DNA of 64,000 nt from Aurelia coerulea (Eukaryota > Cnidaria > Scyphozoa > Semaeostomeae > Ulmaridae), in NCBI GenBank assembly GCA_039566865.1, contig CM076960.1:9584001-9648000 (forward strand), in the 5' to 3' direction. A program made the translations under genes and the position numbers. The notes under the pieces are model-generated. The model saw nothing but the letters and a program-made list of their open reading frames with translations, did no database searches and was not told where the DNA came from. Within the stretch, counting starts at the first letter, position 1, and each line of letters starts with the position of its first letter. Shown here piece after piece: positions 32,891 to 44,311 of this stretch.

Positions 32891-33460
32891 AATACCAAGT
32901 TTCCTAAAGCACAAGGCTAAATTTATATCCTTCTTTATTCCAGTACTTAGTAGCGGAGATAAGATGTTAAACCATTTCACTAACGAGCGAGCGTGACTGT
33001 CTTACTGACTTTCTTACTGACTGACCTCAAAGCCCCTTCTTGGATTACAAAGTTGACCTTTTAATAAAAAATGGTAAATCTGAAAACGATGTGTTTTCAT
33101 TGTGATCGCCAAAAACGGAGATATTTGACAACGCTTCGCATTCCTATGTATAGGCTACTGCTTACAATGGCATTCGATTTCGAAATTGGGATATTTTGAC
33201 AGCTACTATAAAAATGTTTTCTTTGGAAATGGGGATTAACAAAACTTTTTTCCTGGAACAGTACAGAGACGTAATATCCGGAGACACTAGCAGCACTGGG
33301 GGAACGTACCACCAATATTTTGCAATTGTAATGAGTTAATGTTTTTTGTGTGTTTCAGGAAGTGCTCTTCAGGTTTAATGAAAAATACTGTCGAAATATC
33401 GTGCCCCCCAAGCAGCACTAGAGCATGCAGCGTGAACGCTTATCGTATTCATAGCGTATC
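32891..33460. other. Nothing recognised
   Basis: No supported coding sequence or repeat. Confidence 0.4.
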
Positions 33461-34068
33461 CATTGATTTGATTTGATTTGATTTTAACTTCTTGTCAGTC
33501 AGAGGACTGATTTACAGTGGGCCGTGCAAATACACACAATAACTAAATTAAAAGAAATGCATACAAAATTAAATAATCTTATTTACAAAACAATCTAATA
33601 AGCAAATTAAAAGTAATGCATGAAAGAGAGAATCAGCATTCGCTGTTGGTATTGCTGATTCTTTTTTTGAATGTTTCATAAGTTTTTGATGATTTGATTC
33701 CGATGGAAAGATCGTTCCACAATTTAGCACCCTTATACGAGAAGCTCTTTTGTCCGAAGGCCGATTTGCGATGAGGAATGGCCAAATCTGTTTTGGTATT
33801 GCGCAGTTCTCTCTTGCATGAATCGGATAGCCTGACGAACATTTCTGTTAGGTCAGTGGGAGCTAGGTCATTTACCGACTTGTACACCATTTTTAAAGTT
33901 TCTGGATTGATAAGCTCGTTGATGGTAGGCCAACCAAGTTTTCTAATGATGGGTAGAGCTGAAGCATCATAAGCACTGTTTGTGACTATTCTTGCCGCCC
34001 TATTTTGGAGTTTTTGCAACCTATTTATAGCATTGATGCCAGAAACTCCATTTGAAGACGAAGCAAAT
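33461..34068 (-). mobile_element. 5'-truncated LINE, C-terminal end only
   Basis: The minus frame at 33633-34068 encodes the polymerase C-terminus: a NRLQKLQNRAARIVT motif, then KLGWPTINELI and a KSFSYKGAKLWNDL block, typical of jockey-group LINE ends. The frame is open but lacks endonuclease and reverse transcriptase. The 3' tail is a (TTGAT)n-like microsatellite at 33461-33484, used in place of poly(A). The sharp loss of similarity at 34068 is the 5' truncation point. Confidence 0.75.
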
Positions 34069-34800
34069 TGAACGGGCTAAGTATTCGTCAACAAAAACAA
34101 ATATAAATGAAAATGAAGCAGCATGAACTTAGCTCAAGGTATAACTTTTTATAACTACGGCCTATAACAACGGCCTAGCTATAACCGAAAAAACCTGCAA
34201 AATTAGTCTGCTGATGGCTATGAAGTGTGATTAACGCCAAATCTAAATCGTAAAGCGAAGCCACATTTTAAGATTAAATCCAACGAAGCAAAACCACAAT
34301 CTTATAGGTATATTCTAATCGAAAAAACAAAATGCATTTCGAAGTCAGAGAGATATTAAATGCTAAAGGAAAAAGAAAAGAAACCAAAAATCCAAATTTG
34401 AAACATTATCTGAAATGAACACTTCAGTTTTTTTATCTCAAATAAAAACGACTAACTGCAACTAAATATAAATATTCTGTGGCTGCCATAGCTGGAAAAG
34501 ACATGATGTCATCGAGTTCCAACTACAGCAGCCACTTACATCAAGGGAAAAATATACATCAAATTTAAGAAAAGAAGAACAACAACACAGGCGGCTCAGA
34601 AAGAAGAACTCCCTTCACCTTACAGCAGTTGCTGGACGCTCAAACGAGCACAGATAGATGAAACACATTAAGATACCGCGAGGATTATGTAGTATACCGG
34701 ATCTGCTATTCGTGATACAAATGGGAGTACTGCTTTACAAGACACCCGCTTCAAATACTACAAATAAAACGAAAATGTTACTGCTGTTTAACGCTTAAAT
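34069..34800 (-). other. Probable 3' untranslated region of the next LINE copy
   Basis: Non-coding and A-rich on the plus strand. Its right part directly precedes the stop of the minus-strand LINE at 34801, so it may be that element's 3' end. The boundary is unknown. Confidence 0.35.
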
Positions 34801-36663
34801 TTAATTTGAAGAAAACCTTTTCGTATTTTCGATAAAAGAAATTGTTGCTTCAAGGATTATTCGATTGATAATGACATCATACTGCGAGTCCCCGAACAGA
34901 AGCAAATCATCTAAATTTACACTTTTGCCAGGAACCTCAGAGAGCTGACCAAAGAGGTCTTGCCGCATCGAGTCAAACAGGGGGCAATGCAGGAGAAAGT
35001 GCTCATTGTCTTCCCTGTCGGTACTACAAGCACAAAAAGGAGTAAGACTATCAAAGTTGTGTCTAAATTTATGTTCACTCAGTGCACTAAACTTCAGACG
35101 CAACTTTGTCAGTAATTGTGGGGAATCCAACAGCGCGCATAGGAACTACTTAGTTACAGTATTGGTCATAAGTGTTCATTCATTCTAGGTATGTTGCGGT
35201 ATTCACTTGTATGACTCAAAGTATTTTACTTCTTTATTGTTATAATAATATATTTACGTATGTGTCTCATATTCATGTAGATGTAGACGAGGTTACGGAA
35301 ACTGACCCTTTGATATATCAAGAACCTACGCAAGACTATTGTATCGGAATTAGTGGAAGGCAAATATAGGTATCCTGTTTTTAACATTCTGATTGGTTGA
35401 AACTATCAATGCCTAAGGTAGAATAGCAGCGTAGTCTTGTATAATGAATCAGTTCACAAAAGTTCACAAAGAGTGCAGTGGAGTTGAGTAGAAAATGAGT
35501 TGAAAGTAAAACGTGTAAGAGGAATCGTGAAATGATGAGGCATACAGCGTACACTTGAGTTTTCTCTTCGAAGATTTCTTGGTTCATGGATATATGTTTC
35601 GAACTAGCATAAACTGAGTAAGATTGCGATCTACAACAGTAATCTCACACCTTCAATATCAGAAACATTGTAGACAGAATTACGCTCAGGTCTTATGATT
35701 TTTAATAATGTGCTTTTGAACTGAGAAAGGGACATTGAGTTTTTGATCTCTTCCCCAAGCATATTCCACTCAAACAGGGTATTATGAAAGTAAGTATTAG
35801 AAATGATTGGTTCTAGCAACATGTACTTCATAATCCCGAGAGTGTCTAAGACGGTAGTTGAGTTGACCTTCGGGACGGATTTCATCAAAGAGGTAGCCTA
35901 GTGATCGTGATTTCATTAAGTTAAAGAAGTGACACAGCCTTCTGTACCATCTTCTGTCGTACAGGCTTTCCCATCCTAATTCTTCATAAAGTATTTGCCT
36001 ATTTGTACCTCTCCAAGCACCAGCAACAGCTAAGGCTGCAAAATATTGTGTCTGTTCAAGCCTTTGCGTAAATGTTAAGCACATGTCTGGGTCGTATTTG
36101 TGATAAATGATGTCTCCATAGTCTAAGTGTGGTCTTACGTATAACTTGTAGATTTGGTCTAACACAATCCTAGACACACACTTGGACACAAATCTTACCA
36201 TCCCTATGCCCCTTCTAGCCTTGCCAATAGCCTCTTTAACATGACTTAGAAAATTCAGTTCAGAATCAAGTTGCATTCCAAGATGCTTGTGCTCAGATTT
36301 TCTCTCAACTTCATCATTGCCTAGGAAAATTTGTGGATGGAATGGCTTTACTTTTTTTGCAAGAGAGAATAACCTCTTCAGTTTTATTTACATTAAACTG
36401 CATTTTCCATTGCCATGCCCATAATCGAACTCTGTCAAGATCTCCATTGAGTTCATCAGCAGATCTTCTTTCATCTTCAATAACCGAGAAGAGAGATGTA
36501 TCGTCCGCAAACATTTTCACATCACAGTTCACATTCTCAACAAGATCATTTATGTAGACAAGAAAAAACAGAGGACCCAAGACAGAGGCCTATGGTACAC
36601 CAGCACATATCGGTGCCCATTTTGAGCGTTTGTGCAATCTATTTGAGTTGTAGATTTTCATCG
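34801..36663 (-). pseudogene. LINE reverse transcriptase, truncated and interrupted
   Basis: Minus-strand jockey-group polymerase in pieces. At 36665-36314 it has the region just before the catalytic loop, where PQGSVLGP is changed by a stop to P-stop-ASVLGP, and then MFADDTSLF. At 36276-35797 come YVRPHLDYGDIIYHKYDPD and the RRWYRRLCHFF segment. At 35888-35644 and 35110-34801 the C-terminus ends with a CACSTDREDNEHFLLHC finger. Two frame changes occur near 36290 and 35840. A solo LTR (35117-35638) splits the C-terminus. The sister copy on the plus strand at 38661-40696 confirms the order. Confidence 0.8.
35117..35638 (-). mobile_element. Solo LTR, 5-bp TSD GTAAT
   Basis: 522 bp starting TGTGGGGAATCC and ending CTACAACA (TG...CA), with GTAAT directly on both sides (35112-35116 and 35639-35643). 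Removing it and one GTAAT restores the LINE reading frame exactly (VRLL|TKLRLKF). An AATAAA lies near the end when read on the minus strand, which favours that orientation. Its internal region was presumably lost by recombination between LTRs. Confidence 0.8.
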
Positions 36664-36701
36664 GTTTTATGATAATGATAATGATAATAATAATGATAAT
36701 A

Positions 36702-36735
<34 letters not shown>
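36664..36735. repeat. AT-rich microsatellite, (GATAAT)n then (ATT)n
   Basis: Imperfect GATAAT/AAT units pass into about eleven ATT units. It forms the left flank of the next Dong-like copy. Confidence 0.85.
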
Positions 36736-37570
36736 GTCATTGGTATGGCATAAAACTGCATCCAGTTGTAGAGTTTCGACGTGGGAGAATGAGGTTACCC
36801 TTTGCTGTAACTACCTCCAGGTCACCCTTGAGCAAGGTGTAGCACCTGTCAGCTCCTCCCGAGACCATGAAATAGCGGGTTGGCGTCCGGCGGGGGCTAG
36901 TCTGTCTCATGGGTGGGAGGGACTCTTTAGCCTTGGTTGGCAACCCTCCTAGAGATGGTGTCTCAATAAAAACACCGGTGGTTGTGTAACCTAAAATCCA
37001 CTATCCTCTTATGACTGAAATGTCTAATTCAAATTATGATGATAACGGCGTGAATGAGACTGGAACTAACAGTGAAGGTCTCTCGCCCGGCAGGTGTACC
37101 ATGGTCCAGCAGCATGGTCACCCAGCTACTGCTAGGAGGACTCGACGAAAATGGTCTCACGAAGTGAACAGAGTTGTTATGGAGTGCTTTTACAAAAGTA
37201 ACCCAAAGAAAATAGGTTATCGAAAGAGAATGCACACAGGGCTTGAAAAAGTGCGCGACCACGCGACCGTCGGTCGGAGGCATGTTTTAAAATCTGACAA
37301 AACAATGGAGGCACTTTTTACACTTTTCTCAAATGTCTTTTTTGAAGATATTTTCCACTTTTATTTTTTCAATAGAATGTATATAGAATGTAATGAGATT
37401 TTTGTGAAAGAAAAGATAAGACTGACATGATGCAACAAGCAGGAACGTTCCTGGCAAAGATTATCAGGAACGTTCTAGATATCTAAGGTCAATGGTATTG
37501 ACTTGATATTTAGCTGAACAACAAACCACCAATGACAATGATATGGTGTGCGAAAAACAATAATAATAAT
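36736..37570 (+). mobile_element. Dong/R4-like LINE, internally deleted copy A
   Basis: The first 270 bp match the 5' leader of the full copy at 58869 (GAGTTTCGACGTGGGAGAATG, GGGTTGGCGTCCGGCGGGGG). An N-terminal coding piece follows from 37011, with KWSHEVNRVVMECFY and GYRKRMH. Similarity stops near 37290. The last 20 codons and 3' end reappear at 37436-37560 (AGTFLAKIIRNVLDI, usual form LLGTAKILRKVL). Thus almost the whole polymerase is deleted while both ends are kept. It ends in a short (AAT)4. Confidence 0.7.
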
Positions 37571-37704
37571 AGAAGAAATTTATGAGCAGAATTATTCAGC
37601 AATCACGACTCTATGACTCTGTAGATATGACTTTGAAGTATTAGACTAGCAAACATTGGTAGACTACAACGTCATTAGGCTCTATTTATGCAGTTATATC
37701 GTTT

Positions 37705-37708
<4 letters not shown>

Positions 37709-37737
<29 letters not shown>

Positions 37738-37756
37738 TATAATAATTATAATAATG

Positions 37757-37848
<92 letters not shown>
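37709..37848. repeat. (AAT)n tract
   Basis: About 46 AAT units with a few ATTAT/GAT interruptions. Outer left flank of the PLE-A inverted pair. Confidence 0.95.
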
Positions 37849-37850
<2 letters not shown>

Positions 37851-37852
37851 GC

Positions 37853-38660
37853 AGAGAAAACAAGACTAGTTTTTTTTTAAATTTTCGATCTATCGTAAAC
37901 CTTCATCAGTCAAATAATGTTCGAATAAATGTTTTACAATCTAACGTTATCAAATGCGAATGTTGTATTCCATAAATAAAAGGAGTCTAAAATTCTAACA
38001 ATGAAATAGAGAATGGAGAACGATTGATGTGACGAAACTTTATTAAACTGCTAGATATGCTTGTATAGTTTATAAAATGTCTTTCCGAGCTCATTAAGGC
38101 TAGAATTTAGTCCGTTTGGTTCTCTGGAGTCTAATCGCGATATCCACAAGTCTTCGTAATGTTCTAGTTTATCACGATCTCCGTCTAATCTCTGCAGGAT
38201 ATGTACTTTTAAGTCATTATCAAAATTGCATGATTCACTCTCGTGGAAATGTTTGCCCAGTTCTGTTGCATCCGGATTGTGTTTAGCATCACTCCGGTGT
38301 TTATTGAATCTTTGGCTTAAAGCTGTGGATGTATATCCGACGTATATTAGCTTATGCTTCATACATTCAGCGGCATAAATCACATTTTTGCTGTTGCAGG
38401 AACCACCGTCAATACGACATGTTTTGCCAGTCTTTGCATTTGTTATGTCATTTCTTTGTCTCATGTGGCAACAGAATGTGCATGGACGTCCTCTTTTCTT
38501 TGTTTTTTTTCTAACGTACAGCGCACAGAATAGCCGGCCTTTGTGTTATTTCGTCGCTTTGCTTTAACCAGATGATTGTGCAAGTTTGGATTTCTTCGGT
38601 AGGAAATTATTGGTGGTTCTGGGAATACCTGTTTGAGATCTGGATGTTCAATTATCATGA
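37853..38660 (-). mobile_element. PLE-A left arm: GIY-YIG endonuclease part
   Basis: The minus strand carries the C-terminal third of a PLE protein. A linker with VFPEPPIISYRRNPNL (about 38600-38655) leads, after a one-base shift in an A-rich run near 38505, into CRIDGGSCNSKNVIYAAEC and then YVGYTSTALSQRFNKHRSD, the GIY-YIG nuclease, ending at 38051. The 3' end is complete, with TAGTCTTGTTTTCTCTGCG before (AAT)n, and contains a hammerhead-like core at 37883-37909. The reverse transcriptase is absent. It is paired head-to-head with 41231-41816. Confidence 0.8.
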
Positions 38661-40696
38661 TTGTTTGAAAAATTGTTGTTTGATTCGATGCACGATCACT
38701 TTTGTGCTAACTGTCTCCTGACTGCCCATCAGTCGGGTTTTCGTCCTGGTGACTCAACAATAAATCAGTTGCTGTCCATATCTCATAAAATTTATACTGG
38801 TTTTGAAGAGACACCTAGCAGGGAAACACGTGCTGTTTTCTTAGATTTTTCTAAGGCTTTGGACAAGGTATGGCACGAAGGATTACTGTATAAACTTGAG
38901 TGTAACGGTATATCTGGGAAGCTCCTCAATTTAATTCGAAGTTTCCTTTCTAATCGTAAACAGCGGGTCTTGCTGAATGGTAAAAATTCTGAATGGGCAG
39001 ACATATCGGCAGGAGTACCCCAAGGATCAGTTTTGGGACCACTTCTTTTCCTTGTATACATTAATGACCTTGTTGAGAATGTTAGATCAAGGGTGTTTGG
39101 ACACGGATATTTTAATTACGTATTTATTTACCTTGTTTTGATCTTCGTCTTGTTTCTTGTCTTGTTTTCTTCTCTGTTCTGTTTCCTCTTGCTGATGTAA
39201 ATGCCTCGTGTATATCTTCCTTGTATTCCTGTGTCTTAGCGCGCCTTCGTAGAAGAAAGGTTTTTAAACCGCAATAAGCATTGCGGTTTAAAAACCTTTC
39301 TTCTACGAAGGCGCGCTAAGACACAGGAATACAAGGAAGATATATTCAAATAACACGAGGCATTTACATCAGCAAGAGGAAACAGAACAGAGAAGAAAAC
39401 AAGACAAGAAAACAAGACGAAGATCAAAACAAGGTAAATAAATACGTAATTAAAATATCCGTGTCCTAACACCCTTGGTTAGATGCGATATTAAGCTCTT
39501 TGCTGATGACACATCGCTTTTTACAGCTGTCTATGATGAGCTCAAAACTGCAGAAGAACTAGATAGAGATTTGGAGAGGGTACGACTATGGGCGTGGCAA
39601 TGGAAAATGAAATTTAATACTGAGAAAACGGAAGAAGTCATTTTCTCTGCCAAGAGGGTCAAACCAATCCATCCCCCTTTGTCTTTTGGTAATGATGACG
39701 TAGCAAGAAAGAGTCAGCACAAGCATCTTGGTATGGTCCTTGATTCCAAGCTAGACTTTCAAAGTCACATTAGAGAGGCAATACAAAAAGCGAGGCTCGG
39801 CATCGGGATGATAAGATACCTTTCCAAGTATATTTCGAGAGATATTTTAGATCAAATATATAAGCTTTATGTTAGACCACATCTTGATTATGGAGATATC
39901 ATTTATCATAAATACGATCCTCAAATGCGTCTAAAGTTTACACAGAGACTTGAGCAAACTCAGTATTGTGCTGCCCTAGCGGTAGCTGGTGCATTGAGAG
40001 GAACAAGCAGGGAACGTCTTTACAGGGAACTTGGCTGGGAGGACTTGTATCTCAGGAGATGGTATAGACGACTGTGTCATTTTTACAATTTGACAAAATC
40101 CCATTCCCCAGATTATTTGTTTGCTGAAATTCCCCCTGAGCGAAACGTAAGCTACAATTTTCGAAATATGAGAATGTATCACCAAAATGTTGGAAGAACT
40201 GCGCGATACTCGAACACCTATTTTCAAAATGCTCCTTTTGAGTGGAATTTGCTTGATGATGAAACAAAAAATTCAACGTCAATTTCTGAGTTTAAGCGCA
40301 AATAACTTGCGATGATAAGACCCAATAAGAATTCAATTTACGGTATAAATGATATTGTTGGGATTAGGCACTTGTCGAAATTGCGACTAAAGTTTAGTGG
40401 ACTAAATGAGCATAGATTCAGACATAACTTTGACTCTCTCAATCCTCTCTGCCGGTGTGGTACTGCTGATGAAGATAGTGAGCATTTCCTACTGCACTGC
40501 CATTTTTTTCGAAGAAGCACGAAGAGATCTTCTTGGCAGCTTATCGGATATTCCTGGGTTAGATATAGTAGGATTGGACACACAATCCTTATGCCACTTA
40601 ATCTTATTTGGAAATGCAGACCTAACCCTAATTACAAATAGGATGATTATGGAAGCAACAATTACTTACATCAAGGCAACGAAGAGATTCGATTGA
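38661..40696 (+). pseudogene. LINE reverse transcriptase (broken by MITE, stop and frameshift)
   Basis: Begins mid-protein (FEKLLFDSMHDHF). Catalytic motifs are VFLDFSKALDKVWH, AGVPQGSVLGPLLF and, after the foldback insertion, KLFADDTSLF (about 39490). Without the MITE and one copy of its 7-bp duplication the frame is continuous. Later defects are a TAA at 40303-40305 and a one-base shift near 40510 within the CRCGTADEDSEHFLLHC finger region. The C-terminus ends at 40696. It is not functional because it lacks the endonuclease and 5' end. Confidence 0.85.
39088..39477. mobile_element. Foldback MITE, 390 bp, 7-bp TSD GTTAGAT
   Basis: Nearly perfect palindrome. The left end is CAAGGGTGTTTGGACACGG and the right end is its complement with one difference, with arms of about 190 bp meeting at GCAATAAGCATTGC near 39270-39290. 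GTTAGAT flanks both ends (39081-39087 and 39478-39484). The superfamily is unclear; TIR form and near-8-bp duplication fit hAT or P-like. Confidence 0.85.
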
Positions 40697-41230
40697 AGCG
40701 TAAACAAAGCAGCAGCACCCCCCCCCCAAACATCCTTTTGAATGATTCTGGTAGTTTTTGTAGAAAATTCTGTCTCTCATTTGATGTTAGGCGATAGACA
40801 ACTGTAAATTTTATCTCAGGGTGCGGGTGCGGGGTGGTGAGTGGATGGGGTCCTGCTGTGTGGATGGGCGGCTGCTGCCCTTTAGTTTCATGTGTTATCC
40901 CGGTGGGGGTGGCACATGTGATGAGGGGCGGCGGCTGTTTGTCCGCGCGTGGGGCCCTCTGTTCACTGCCTTGAATCTATTTTCTCCCAAAATTATAAAA
41001 TGTTTCATGTCATTGCCTGACATCAAATGTGAGACAGACATTAACTTTTTTTTAGTTTGTTGTTCTTTCTTTTAGTATATTGTAATTTTTGAATTGTAAG
41101 TGCCTTTCATGGTGGGAACTCCGATGACCTAGTGTCTATTCCCACCATGATAGGCACAGTAGATGTACTTGTTGAGTTTGTTATATATTAATTGATTATA
41201 TATAAAAAAAAAGAAAAAAAATTATCATGA

Positions 41231-41816
41231 AATGGTATTGTGTTGACGGTGGTTCCTGCGACAATTGTCGTATTGACGGTGGTTCCTGCAACAGCAAGAA
41301 TGTGATTTATGCCGCTGAATGTATGAAGCATAAGCTAATATACGTCGGATATACATCCACAGCTTTAAGCCAAAGATTCAATAAACACCGGAGTGATGCT
41401 AAACACAATCCGGATGCAACAGAACTGGGCAAACATTTCCACGAGAGTGAATCATGCAATTTTGATAATGACTTAAAAGTACATATCCTGCAGAGATTAG
41501 ACGGAGATCGTGATAAACTAGAACATTACGAAGACTTGTGGATATCGCGATTAGACTCCAGAGAACCAAACGGACTAAATTCTAGCCTTAATGAGCTCGG
41601 AAAGACATTTTATAAACTATACAAGCATATCTAGCAGTTTAATAAAGTTTCGTCACATCAATCGTTCTCCATTCTCTATTTCATTGTTAGAATTTTAGAC
41701 TCCTTTTATTTTATGGAATACAACATTCGCATTTGATAACGTTAGATTGTAAAACATTTATTCGAACATTATTTGACTGATGAAGGTCTACGATAGATCG
41801 AACATTTTCAAACAAA
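41231..41816 (+). mobile_element. PLE-A right arm: GIY-YIG end
   Basis: Coding from about 41267 (CRIDGGSCNSKNVIYAAEC) to the TAG at 41632-41634, almost identical to the left arm 38051-38400 but on the opposite strand, with the GIY-YIG motif YVGYTSTALSQRF. A 20-bp partial duplication (TTGACGGTGGTTCCTGC twice) marks its 5' junction. A hammerhead-like core lies at 41777-41802. The last 17 bp of the normal 3' end are missing and (AAT)n follows directly. Confidence 0.8.
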
Positions 41817-41837
41817 CTAATAATAATAATAATAATA
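41817..41837. repeat. Short (AAT)n between the two PLE pairs
   Basis: Seven TAA/AAT units joining two trimmed element ends. Confidence 0.95.
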
Positions 41838-43336
41838 TAGAAACACAACTGTTTAAATAAAAACGTTTCGATTATAAAATCTTCGTCAGTTACTAAAACT
41901 GGGACAGCCGAGCAAGTATAAATACATAAATATTTAATTTGCATTACAATACGGTTTACAAAAACTTGTTTTACTTTAAATAACAATGGAGACAACAAAG
42001 TGAAATATAAAGGCAACAACATCATACAATACAACTAAGATATCAACTATAAAAAACCCCGTCTCTAAAGTGGATCTCCATTCAATTTTCAATTCCTCCT
42101 TCCCTCCTTTTCCGTCTCCAATCAAAACCCCTGGGACTGGCAGCCCTACTCTCATGTTGTTGGAGCCAAGAACTACTGAGAAAAACATCCATCCAATGAC
42201 CCTCCAAGGATTTGCAAAACGGCTAAAAACTATTTTTGCCTCTGCTAAATCCCGGATGGCATGATAGGGAATTCCACCCTACCACCATGTGTAAACAACA
42301 CAAAGCCAAAGTCTAGAGTGCCCCGCCCAAGTAGACCCAGACTCCTAAGTTAAGTGTAATGGCAGAATTCATGCCGACCCACACGCAAACATATCGAGCT
42401 CAATATCTGCTGCCCTCTCGTTTAGGCCCGCGGGTACGAATGTTCCAAGTTTGTATTGCCAAAATAACTCTTTTCTTCGAAGTGAGTAGACATCCTCTGC
42501 TGTGTCAATAATTTTGATGGTAACAGAAAAGTTTCCCCCGTGTTGTTCATCGAAAAAATGGCTAAAAAAGCCAGCTTGTGGGACAGGTTTCCCTGTCCCA
42601 AGAGTGCCCTCGGTATGTTTGCGTGCGTATGTCCTGAAATACGATTTATAAACATTAAACCTTTGCCTAAACTTGTTTTTTGTGCTACCTATGTACTTTT
42701 TATTGCAACAGTTACACTGCAACATATAAACCACACTTTCTGTGTTGCAATGAAAGGCCCCTGAAAATATTTTAAATGTCCTAGAATCATCTGCATTTTT
42801 AAAGGTATCCCCTTCTTGTATTAGAGGACAGATTTGACAACTCCTTCTGCCATTGCACTTAAATGTCCCCTTTTCCACCAACTCCTCCTCCTCCAATGGC
42901 TGAAGCTTCGCCCGTACCAGATTATCCTTAAGACTTTTTGCCTTCCTAAAAGATACAAAGATTTTGTCCCTAAAAACATTTTTGTGCCCCTCATCTACGC
43001 AAAGAATATTCTCAGATTTGCGCAGAATTTCGTAGACCTTATGCAAAGCTGGATGGTACGTCAACACCAATGGCATCCGTGTGTCGTCCTTTGGTTGTTG
43101 TTGCCGAGAAAGTAAGGAAGTACGATCCAGACCTTTAACCCTGTCAACCTGCCCATCTATGTCCCCCTCTGTATAACCCCTATTTAAGAGCCACGTTTTA
43201 AGATCTGCAACCCTGCTTTCGAAAAACCTATCTTCTGAACAAATACGACGCATTCTAAGGGCTTGACTATACGGTATACCCTTTTTTGTATGGTTTGGGT
43301 GGCAGGAAGTGCGGTGGAGGAGTTGGTGTGTGTCAG
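41838..43336 (-). mobile_element. PLE-B left arm
   Basis: Minus-strand truncated PLE, the mirror copy of 43344-44842. Its 3' end is trimmed by about 40 bp relative to the right arm. It contains the coding end (42369-43338), the 3' untranslated region and a hammerhead-like core at 41864-41889. Confidence 0.9.
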
Positions 43337-43338
43337 CA
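42369..43338 (-). CDS. PLE C-terminal region with GIY-YIG endonuclease (left arm)
   Basis: About 323 residues of genuine element sequence, starting at DTHQLLHRTSCHPNH at the truncation point. Frame upstream of this is palindrome read-through, not protein. Visible parts are the post-RT linker (YSQALRMRRICSEDRFFESR), a TYHPALHKV segment, a Cys cluster (CNGRRSCQICPL), and the GIY-YIG nuclease with YMLQCNCCNKKYIGSTKNKF and RQRFNVYKS, ending DMFACGSA. PLE endonucleases of this type nick target DNA for primed reverse transcription. The reverse transcriptase is missing, so the copy cannot move itself. There is no promoter or start codon of its own. Confidence 0.8.
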
Positions 43339-43340
43339 AC

Positions 43341-44311
43341 CGACTGACACACACCAACTCCTCCACCGCACTTCCTGCCACCCAAACCATACAAAAAAGG
43401 GTATACCGTATAGTCAAGCCCTTAGAATGCGTCGTATTTGTTCAGAAGATAGGTTTTTCGAAAGCAGGGTTGCAGATCTTAAAACGTGGCTCTTAAATAG
43501 GGGTTATACAGAGGGGGACATAGATGGGCAGGTTGACAGGGTTAAAGGTCTGGATCGTACTTCCTTACTTTCTCGGCAACAACAACCAAAGGACGACACA
43601 CGGATGCCATTGGTGTTGACGTACCATCCAGCTTTGCATAAGGTCTACGAAATTCTGCGCAAATCTGAGAATATTCTTTGCGTAGATGAGGGGCACAAAA
43701 ATGTTTTTAGGGACAAAATCTTTGTATCTTTTAGGAAGGCAAAAAGTCTTAAGGATAATCTGGTACGGGCGAAGCTTCAGCCATTGGAGGAGGAGGAGTT
43801 GGTGGAAAAGGGGACATTTAAGTGCAATGGCAGAAGGAGTTGTCAAATCTGTCCTCTAATACAAGAAGGGGATACCTTTAAAAATGCAGATGATTCTAGG
43901 ACATTTAAAATATTTTCAGGGGCCTTTCATTGCAACACAGAAAGTGTGGTTTATATGTTGCAGTGTAACTGTTGCAATAAAAAGTACATAGGTAGCACAA
44001 AAAACAAGTTTAGGCAAAGGTTTAATGTTTATAAATCGTATTTCAGGACATACGCACGCAAACATACCGAGGGCACTCTTGGGACAGGGAAACCTGTCCC
44101 ACAAGCTGGCTTTTTTAGCCATTTTTTCGATGAACAACACGGGGGAAACTTTTCTGTTACCATCAAAATTATTGACACAGCAGAGGATGTCTACTCACTT
44201 CGAAGAAAAGAGTTATTTTGGCAATACAAACTTGGAACATTCGTACCCGCGGGCCTAAACGAGAGGGCAGCAGATATTGAGCTCGATATGTTTGCGTGTG
44301 GGTCGGCATGA
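43341..44311 (+). CDS. PLE C-terminal region with GIY-YIG endonuclease (right arm)
   Basis: The mirror copy of the left-arm frame. From DTHQ to the stop I can find no residue difference in the two translations. It carries the same linker, Cys cluster and GIY-YIG motif. It is open because both arms are young or homogenised. Its orientation away from the palindrome centre places both 3' ends outward. Confidence 0.8.

Larger units (their letters stand above)
38661..41220 (+). mobile_element. 5'-truncated jockey-group LINE with 11-bp TSD
   Basis: Flanked by AATTATCATGA at 38650-38660 and 41220-41230. It contains the polymerase from just before the catalytic core to the C-terminus, a 3' untranslated region of 520 bp with a GTGGGAAC/TTCCCAC hairpin near 41115-41155, and an A-rich end. 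It is inserted between the two arms of the PLE-A pair and is itself split by a foldback MITE at 39088. Confidence 0.85.
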
